This document shows positions 55,992 through 64,000 of a DNA stretch of 64,000 bases, piece after piece. Numbering within the stretch: the stretch's first letter is position 1; the number at the start of each line of letters is the position of its first letter. This DNA is from Periconia sp. R9002 (lineage: Eukaryota > Ascomycota > Dothideomycetes > Pleosporales > Periconiaceae), in assembly GCA_023627715.1 (NCBI GenBank), contig JAMAHW010000108.1, forward strand, positions 1 through 64,000. Direction: 5' to 3'. Under the pieces are notes generated by a model. The model did no database searches. It was not told the DNA's origin and saw nothing but the letters and a program-made list of their open reading frames with translations. Both the position numbers and the translations under genes were made by a program.

Positions 55992-58900
55992 ATGGCGAAT
56001 CTGTACAGTCAAAACACCAAGCGGCAACGGACAGACAATTATGGCATTACCGGTGAATGCGCATTTGCAGTCGCAAGCGTACAGCTCGAAGGCACAACAC
56101 AATTATACAATACCGCCACAGACCCCCTGTTCAATAGCCAAGACGCGACAGAAGGCTGTAGTTTAGGGGAATGTGATCAGGAAAATGAGCTAGTATGCTT
56201 TGGATTGGTAAGTTTTCAATTAAACAACTTCGAAAGTGCCATGAAAATTTAAAGAGGGGTTTACTCCGTTGGATACATAAGCTTCTATACATCCGAGTAC
56301 ATCACAGTCTTGACACATCACAAACATATAATCTCATGTTACCTGTTTTTAGGTGTATTCTACGATCAAAGTGTCACCGACACCAAGACAATCTTACACT
56401 TTACATTAGAGCCTCTGTTGTGATCCTTTGCTAACTCGAAAAGGTACCGTCAATTGAGTGCAAGTGTGAGCTTCATGCTGTCCAGGCCGAAGCCTTCCTT
56501 GTTCATCTCGCCTCGTCAAGCCGTTTCTGGGTGACTGATCCGTCAATCCTAGTCGGTCAGATTGCTTCACAACATGGAAATATGATCGATGGACTTCTTG
56601 CAGAGAACACGTTGAGATTATTTGTGTCGTGTACACCTGAATCAGATACACAACGGAATAATGGCGCCTTTTTTCTGGTTCCTTGTATACTCGACATCAC
56701 AGTCTATGGTCCTATGGAACTTTTTGACGAGATAGGAGATTGGTTTCAGGACTACGACGTATTCCTTCAAGATCCTCGCGCTTGCCATTTGGATGTTAGA
56801 TATTTTAACCCGCATAGGCTTTCCTCAGACAAGTCTGAGACCGGATTATTAGTTTCTCAAGTCATAGCGCAGGCATCTGCACAGGTCAATTTCCAAGAAA
56901 TTCACGATCGTCCTGATTTACTCGACCTTATCAGCGGTCAGGAGAACCTTGAAGAAACGGTCCCGTCTCCTCTTCTTAGGGCCATCTTGCACAGGTGAGA
57001 AGATGTTTCTGGGTGCTAGACCTTTACTGACAGCAAAACATTCTAGGCATCAAAAACAAGCCTTAACGTTCATGATTCGTCGAGAGATGGGTTGGAAACC
57101 AGGCGATACATGGCCTGATATCTGGGAAACAATTGACAACAGCCATGGCAGAGGGTGAGTTATATTCTGATGTCTCCGACTCCTGGCTTGTAGCGCGGGA
57201 ATATGCTTGATATCGCAGAAAGTGATAACTATTCATATGCCTTCCCGGGCTCTAGCTTTTGCTCGGGTGCCTATTTGCTGACACACTTGTAGCTACATCA
57301 ACCACATCACCGAAGAATACCAGGCTGTGCCGCCACGACAATGCTACGGAGGCATCGTCGCCGATCCGATGGGTCTCGGAAAGACGCTGACAATGATTGC
57401 ATTAGCTGCAGGTGACCTAACTATGCATTTATCAACACATCCTAATATAACAATTGCACATGATTCTTCATTGGTTGAAGCCACTCTAATAATCGTGCCG
57501 CAACCTTGTAAGCTGCCATATTCAACTGTATTAATGATAAATTTAACGTCTTCGCACAGTATTGAGTACATGGGAAGGGCAGATTCGAGAGTAAGCATTC
57601 AGGCAATCCATCACACCTTCACCTACATATCATTGATCTGCTATTAGTCATGTTCACACAGGAGCCATTCGATTCCGTCGGCATCATAACAAGAGTAGGC
57701 TCGGAAGCCTCGAAGAGCTAAGGATGTGCAATATTGTCATAACTACTTACCACACCTTATCAGCAGATTGGAACACACAAAAAGATGGGACAGGAAATCA
57801 CATAATGTTTGACGTCCGCTGGAGAAGGATTATCCTGGACGAAGGTATACTAATGCACGAATGAAACGCTTACTTAGACATGAATATAACTGACAAATGG
57901 TAGCACACCTCATTCGGAACGTCAAAACGCGAATGTCTCGAGCAATTCATGATCTAGATGCTGTATCCAGGTGGGCCGTCACCGGAACCCCAATTCAAAA
58001 CAATCTCTCCGATATTGCAGCTCTGCTCAAGTTCATTCGCGCCGATCCGTATGACGACTCAAAGTATTTTGAAAAAGACATAAGCCGGTTGTGGAAGGCA
58101 GGCGAAGATGAAGAGGCAGTGAAACGACTTAAGCGACTGGCTACGTGCGTTGTCTTGCGTAGAGCAAAGCAAACGATCAATCTTCCTCCGCGACGCGATG
58201 TCAAATGCCCCGTTGAGTTCCAAAAAGCCGAAAGGGAACTGTATGAAAGCATCCGCCAGCAAGCTATCTTGAAGATTGATGACGTCCTACAGCAAGAGAT
58301 GGAATTCTCAAGATCTCATGCATATGTGAACTGTCTCCAGCAAATCGAATCGATGCGCCTAGTTTGTAATCTAGGCCTCCGCTACCACACTCGACACGAT
58401 AATGTTGCGTCAAAGGTACCAGAAGACTGGGCAATGACAGCGCAAAAAGTGTTCAATTCGCATCGCAATATGAACACCATTGTATGCTCACAGTGTTCTG
58501 TTAGTCTTGGTAGGTTGTATCCCCTAGCATGAGACGTGGTGTAACGAACAAGTATATTTGAGAGGGTCACTGACTATGTATCGGTATTATAGATATGGCA
58601 GAGAGCTTCACAGACGACGCAATCTATCAAGACAGCCCACTTTTCACCCGTTGTCTGAAGTTCGCATGTTCCGAGTGTTCTCACAAACTCCGCCTGACCG
58701 GTTTCGAGATGGCATGTGATCATACACCTCGCTGTCCTGTTGCACCGGTGTCTATCAGTACGAGTGCTTTGGAAGAAATGTTTAATCAGTCACATGAAAA
58801 GGGGAAAGGTCAATTCCAGAGCAACGGAGGGCTGCCTTCAAAAATTGAAGCCTTGTTGTCTGACCTTAGGACACTGCCTGTGGGGGTGAAGAGGTAAAAA

Positions 58901-59460
58901 CAAGTCTTTGCCTTACATTTATTTTTAAACCGTCTCATTGACAACATATAGTATCGTCTTCTCATCCTGGAGACTCACACTGGACATCGTAGAAACCGGA
59001 CTTACAAAATCAGGCATACAATGCGTTCGATTCGATGGTAAAGTCCCACAAACCCAACGTCAACCAGTATTAGACTGCTTCAGAACCGATCCAAATGTGC
59101 GAGTAATGCTATTAACCATACAATGCGGCGCTGTGGGCCTCACACTTACTGAGGCATCTCGCGCATATCTCATGGAGCCACACTGGAACCCAACGATTGA
59201 AGAGCAAGCGCTTGCGCGTATTCATCGCATCGGTCAGACGCGAGAGGTAACGACAGTGCGGTTCTATATCCGGAACTCCTTCGAAGAGCGTGTCATGGAG
59301 GTGCAGGAGTCAAAGAAGAATCTTGCTAGCGTGCTGTTATCTGGCCACGATGGGGAGAGTGTTGATGATAGTCTTGGGGCATTGCAGGTATGGTTGCCCT
59401 GGGAATATTTTTGCAATAAAATTACTGATATCATTCTAGAGACTTCGTTCCTTGCTATAG
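55992..59460 (+). CDS. SNF2-family DNA helicase/translocase, Rad5/HLTF-like (10 exons, apparent frameshift)
   Basis: ATP-dependent DNA translocase. Exons are 55992-56207, 56444-56994, 57047-57154, 57293-57507, 57560-57590, 57662-57844, 57904-58509, 58593-58893, 58952-59387 and 59440-59460. They total 2668 nt, one base more than a multiple of three. Motif I is DPMGLGKTLTM, Ia VPQPLLSTWEGQIRE; motif II (ILDEAH) is made across an exon junction; motif III is WAVTGTPIQN, V CGAVGLTLTEASRAYLMEPH and VI ARIHRIGQTREV. Between the lobes, Cys pairs (CSQC, CSEC, then CDHTPRC) mark a degenerate RING-like insert as in Rad5/HLTF. No HIRAN domain is recognised. The C-terminus LGALQRLRSLL is family-typical. 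Exon 5 ends in phase 2 but exon 6 is coding only in the frame that needs phase 1, so the gene is frameshifted or spliced unconventionally there. All other junctions are clean. Confidence 0.85.
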
Positions 59461-59825
59461 ATGGAGGTCAGGGAGGCTTTAGGGCAGGTTATTGCATGTC
59501 TCACGGGCCACTTTCATTTTCACTCTCACGGCCGGTTTGCTATGTTATTAGTGCCATATATATTAAAATCCTATACTATCTTCACCACTACTTCCAAACG
59601 TCCAAGATATCAACCACAATGGAAACAAAGCAACAAACGCATCCCATATCCCAAACCAACTAATTCACAAACCCTTCCCCCCCACCCGCAATCACAACCA
59701 CAACCTCAATCCCCGCCACAAGGCCACCATCGTCCATCCCATTCATAATTCCCATCCGCTCCCACCCAAATCAATACACTTCCACTCTATCCAAACCCCT
59801 CCCACAACACACCACAACACCCACC
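59461..59825. other. short intergenic
   Basis: 365 bp; C/A-rich on the right, probably the core promoter of the next gene. No feature named. Confidence 0.5.
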
Positions 59826-60756
59826 ATGCCCTCCACCACCAAAAACCCCCTCAACCCACCCTGCCCATGCCCAATCTGCACCCTCCAATCCGACATCGCC
59901 GCCATCAAACAAATCCAAACAATCCTAACCTACCGCGGGGGGATATTCCGCTCAAAAAACACCGCCTTGCGCGATAGCAAACACCCCCCACCAACACCAG
60001 CCGAAATCTCTATCCACTACATCGCTCGCCGGCAATGGACGACTACGAAAGCCAATCTAGCGAATTGCATCACCGCGTACGAGGAACGTCTTGCGTTCTT
60101 AAAGATAAAAGAGAAGAAAGGCGCGCTCCGGGTGTCGGACGGCAGGGAAATCGAGCGCCTCGAGACGGCGTTGAGAATATGGGATAAGGAGAAGGAAGAG
60201 TGTGCACGGGTGCCGGGTATGTTGAACTCCTACAGAGTCGTTTGTTATCGAGACACCACGTAGCGTGGTGTATTGAGACATTCATCACTCATTGTATCAC
60301 CGCTAGTTGAGTTAAACTGACTTTGTAACCCACGATATAGGTGTCGAGGATGCGTCAGAAACGAGCGTCTGGACAATATTAAAGAAGATCCCTTTCAAAA
60401 AGATGATGAAACGTGTTAAAGCGTTTTTCACACGCTCTTCTACCACGCCTTCACCACCTTCGCATCGTCATACCGTAACACCGGTACTAAAACCCATCCT
60501 ACGAACGCCGCGCGCGTCCAAAGGGACACCTAGTCCTCTAACACCCCTCTTGACGCCCGGTCCGAAGCAAGTTCGCTTCAGTCCTTTCGTTCAGTACTCC
60601 CCGCCGCATCTTAACATGATGCCGTCTCCCTATGCCTGCCGCTCCATGAAATCAAAAGTCCGCCTGCACAATGAACATAAAAAACACGGATACTTTGCGC
60701 GTCGCTCGGAGCTGGGGAGGGCGGAGGGTTCGTGGGTGAGTTCGAAGGGTTGGTAG
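59826..60756 (+). CDS. small basic orphan protein (268 aa, 2 exons)
   Basis: Exons are 59826-60216 and 60341-60756, totalling 807 nt with matching phases. No family recognised. The N-terminus holds a CPCPIC cluster (residues about 13-18). A charged helical section follows, with YEERLAFLKIKEKK and EIERLETALRIWDKEKEE as probable coiled coil. After the intron come VWTILKKIPFKKMMKRVKAF (basic, amphipathic) and a Pro/Thr-rich tail with LKPILRTPR and KQVRFSPFV. KQVRF followed by SPF resembles a PP1 docking RVxF motif, which is only suggestive. Composition points to an intracellular, perhaps nuclear, regulatory protein. It lies 365 bp downstream of the SNF2 gene on the same strand. The intron and codon pattern support a genuine gene; function unknown. 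Confidence 0.7.
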
Positions 60757-62400
60757 GTTGGGGGTCGGTTTGTGATGTTATAGAAGGTAGAGAGAGAAGG
60801 TGAGTTGGGTGGTGCAAGGAAGGGAAGTGAAAGTGAACATGTTGAACAATCCCTTTAAGAGATGTATAAAGAATGTACGAATCAAATCGGACGTTATAGA
60901 TACAGCTACATACATCTTTGACCATAGCTATATTCAGAAATGTCCCAACATCTGAAAAACGCAAATGACATATCATTAAACCAACACATCCCACTTCTCA
61001 CGTTAAAAACATATCTCTTACTTCTACCTTACGCAAAACTCTCACACTTCACTCCCCACCATAAGAAAATTCTCTATCTTCTCCCTCCATGTCTACCTAC
61101 CAATAACCAACTCCTTCACTCCCCCTCTTAACTCCCATCCCACATCAATCGATCAATCAACAACTCAATACCCCAAGTACTCCTGGAGATATCCTCAGCA
61201 ATGATCAAGTAACTCTCCAATATATATATTTCACGCTCGTTCGTTAACCACCCTCTTTCTCAACGACCAAAAAGTAAGCAAGCAAGTACGTACGTAACAT
61301 TCCCCAGTATATATAATTCATAAATACAACATCAAACTTACACATCCACATAACCCAAACCAATCCGTACACTTACCTACCTACTTACCTACCTAGCCAT
61401 GTAAATATGCAACGGAGTTTCGCTGAGCTAAGCTAACATGATTGATGACACCACCAACAAACAACAACAGCAAAGAAGAAAATGTGGTGATGATGATGAT
61501 GATATCCCTTGACCCTTTTTCCCTCGCCATCCCCATGCATGCACAGCATGACATGACATGCATGAGGATGCGGAGTAGAGCAGAGCTCGAGACAGAATGG
61601 AAAAAGGGAGAAGTAATCAAGCTAGATAAGATTGATTAGGGAGCCTTGCATCATCCCATTCCAACCGCCCAAAGCGAAAACGCGCCATCCGACAGACACC
61701 ATTTTCTCACCTACACAAACAACGCATGAAGTTCTCTCCAAACTAACTAAACAACTAGCTTAAAAGATGATGGAGATGATGCACAACTTACTTCCAAACT
61801 AACCCATCATACTAGGTAAATGCATTAAAAGATGATGGGATGAGATAATGTTTACTAACCTCAGCTCGTTTATTTACCTCCCCCCTTTCCCCTCACTCTC
61901 ACCTCACCTGCCCCCCTCATCATCACCCCACATCGCATCGCTCTTTTCCGCCGTTTTCTCCGCCAAGGCCAAGCCAAAACACCTTACCTACCCCCAAAAA
62001 ACGATAGCTAACTAAAAGATGACATTTTCCCCCTTCCATATTCCACGGCCTCACCTCTAACTTCCGTTCCGACCTCACTTCTTACTTGCACCAGACCTTA
62101 AACGATTCTGACGCCATCCCCAATCCCACTCCGTTACCAAATACCTACTCCGCTTTACTCCGCTCTTCAAGGCCGTAAATCCATCCCATCCCACATCTCT
62201 CTCTCCTTACTCGTTACTGTACCTATCATGTTAAAAGGAGAAGCTTACATGTGGAGTACAATACATAAGCTCCTCCTATCCCACTTTCCCGAGTTTCCTC
62301 CGCCGGCGGAAGGAACGGACGAATAAACAGGACACACACACGGATACGGAACGAGAGAGGGACGAGGCTTGTTCCTTCGTTCGGTCGTTGATTTCATGCA

Positions 62401-62415
62401 TGAGTGAGTGAGTGA
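62401..62415. repeat. (TGAG)n microsatellite
   Basis: About four TGAG units in non-coding DNA. Confidence 0.85.
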
Positions 62416-63557
62416 GAGCGGGTAAGTGGAGTAGGTTTTAGATAAACGGTCAAAGGGTCAAGCCGCCCAAGGGGTTCCGTTTGGTGAGGTGAGTGAGAAG
62501 GAGCGAAGGGTTAGCGAGGGGGAGGGACCGTTATGGACGTGATGATGATCCTTCTCGTTTGAAAATTATTTGCGTTTGCGTTTGTGTTGTTTGAGGCGTC
62601 CCGCCTCAAGCGGTACGGATAGCGATCGGTCAAATAGGTTTTGCTAGGGAAGATGGGACTGCGCTTCTTTCTGACCTTACACTATCCGGCTGGCCTCTTC
62701 TCTCTCTTCTCATCTGCTCTTGGTGTCTCAGACATCCGTCCCCTTCCGCAAAGCACAAACACAACCCCTTTCTGTCGATGCGCGTTAGGCACGCGCGGGC
62801 ACGTGTTCTCGCTGCAGGGGGCATATGTTCAAAGACCGTGAATGGGTAGCGCCCGCCGGGACGCCGCGGCTCATCCATGCCGAGTAAGAGGTAAGAGATA
62901 AAAAGGGTAGAAGATTAGAGGCAAGCCATGCTGTCATGTCCGCAATCAGTAATCCAAAGTGCCAATTCTGAATTCGGGAAAGTCATGCCACATTATGTCA
63001 GCTTAGGTAAGATTCGTGATGGTAAGGCTGGGCCAACTTCACGACTCGCTACACCAAAGTTGTGTCGTATATTAACCATCCAATGGGTTAACCTGCAGAT
63101 GTAAGGCGTGATTAATAAATGTGCGTGGTGTGCGTGGTGCGTGTGATGAGGCGTGAGCCTGGACGTGCGTGGTTGTGGAAAGTTCCGGTTTGAGTGCAAC
63201 GAACATGTTTGGGGCCTAAGTAAGGGAGAGGGTGAAGGTAAAGCAAGGTGAGACAATTATAAAGCTTATGGGATGAGAAGTGGATACTTGCGGAGAGAAG
63301 GTGAGGTTGGAAAACAAAGGGAGTAGGCTCAGCAGAGGAGGGACGAGCCTTCCCCGCTTCGCACCCACAAACCCACCCTTCCATTCCGTTCATTCTCTTT
63401 CAGGTCGTAGAATGGCATGGAGGAGACTGTTGAAGAGAGAACTATGCTCCCGTTGAGCACGCAATTTGATAATTGAGATATGATGTGAGCAAATCCTAAA
63501 GCGGTTGTGAGATGTGGTGGAGTGGCGTTGGGTCTGGGGTTGGACGCCTCAAAGGGA

Positions 63558-63578
63558 CTCGCTCGCTCGCTCGCTCGC
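63558..63578. repeat. (CTCG)n microsatellite
   Basis: Five CTCG units in non-coding DNA. Confidence 0.9.
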
Positions 63579-64000
63579 TTTGCCTAGCCTTGCCTTGTCG
63601 TATTTGCGCAGCCTGACCTGAGGTAGGGATTGATGACGTCGCATCTTTCCCGCATGTGGGATGCAATGCGACGAGTTGGGATGGTACGGCATCAAGGGGC
63701 ATGGGCACATGGCGAGGGAGGGAGTTGGTGATGGGGAAATAATTAGAATAGGGGTGGATCAAGACCGGGTGTTATCGCTCGAGGGGTTGTCGAAACATGG
63801 CTCTCCAACCTCTCTCGTACGCCGCGGGGACCAGCGTTGGGTTTATTGGTGAGGGCAGTGTGTTAAAGTTTGGTCGCACAAGCAGGATCCGGTGAACCTT
63901 TTTTTATTTTTTTATTTCAGGCACCCGCTGTGCCTCTCTCTGATGGGTGTCTCAAGACGTCTTGTCTCGTGTGTCCTGTCTGTCCCTCCTGCGACCGGAT

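Larger units (their letters stand above)
60757..64000. other. 3.2 kb gene-free right end
   Basis: No gene I can support. Pyrimidine-rich at 61000-62200 (CTACC, CTTCC runs), with AGTG/GAGT and CTCG microsatellites further right. Frames are short with no recognisable motifs. An RNA gene or the promoter of a gene beyond 64000 could lie here. Confidence 0.5.

Noticed and set aside
1..64000. Search for tRNA, rRNA and complete transposons
   Set aside because: No convincing B-box/cloverleaf, no rRNA sequence, and no reverse transcriptase, integrase or transposase frame was seen. Short tRNA genes with introns could still be missed by eye.

Overview
This 64 kb window comes from a filamentous ascomycete (Pezizomycotina), most likely a dothideomycete. 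The evidence is the gene set (NoxA, fungal GH10 xylanase, xylitol dehydrogenase, Pxa1-type peroxisomal ABC half-transporter, mitochondrial Lys-tRNA synthetase, a fungal NLR), the short 45-85 nt introns with GT-AG ends and CTRAC-like branch sites, and the long gene-free stretches rich in pyrimidine tracts and TACC/GTAG microsatellites. The class-level placement is an inference. I rebuilt exon structures by hand from reading-frame continuity; for nearly every gene the summed exon length is divisible by three.

Layout. 1-8 kb: NADPH oxidase noxA (-) and a small conserved membrane protein (+), separated by 3.8 kb without a convincing gene. 8.4-18.7 kb: an accessory-looking block with a large multipass membrane protein (-), an inverted decayed fragment of a paralogue of it (+), an FHA-like/protein-kinase gene (-) and, divergent from that, an AT-hook protein (+) whose last two hooks lie in another frame. 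19.7-29.4 kb: compact housekeeping block with xylitol dehydrogenase (-), an Efm2-like methyltransferase (-), Vps28 (-), Noc2 (+) and a Pxa1-like transporter (+). 30.4-39.8 kb: GH10 xylanase (-), alpha/beta hydrolase (-), mitochondrial LysRS (-) and a zinc alcohol/formaldehyde-dehydrogenase-like enzyme (+). 41.5-46.8 kb: FRG1-like protein (-) divergent from a 2OG-Fe(II) oxygenase-like protein (+), then an acyltransferase-3 membrane enzyme (+). 49.6-60.8 kb: a nine-exon NLR-type gene (-) that joins an N-terminal DUF7708-like region and a NACHT P-loop NTPase to two C2H2 fingers and two C-terminal Cys/His modules. It lies head-to-head, 288 bp apart, with a Rad5/HLTF-type SNF2 helicase gene (+) that carries an apparent one-base frameshift. 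A small basic orphan protein follows. 60.8-64 kb holds no gene I can support.

How the genes relate: xylanase (release of xylose from xylan) and xylitol dehydrogenase (pentose catabolism) act in one metabolic route but are 10 kb apart with housekeeping genes between, so this is not a cluster. The pair most worth attention is the NLR and SNF2 genes sharing one promoter region. Together with the kinase/AT-hook divergent pair, they are the parts that look lineage-specific rather than core.
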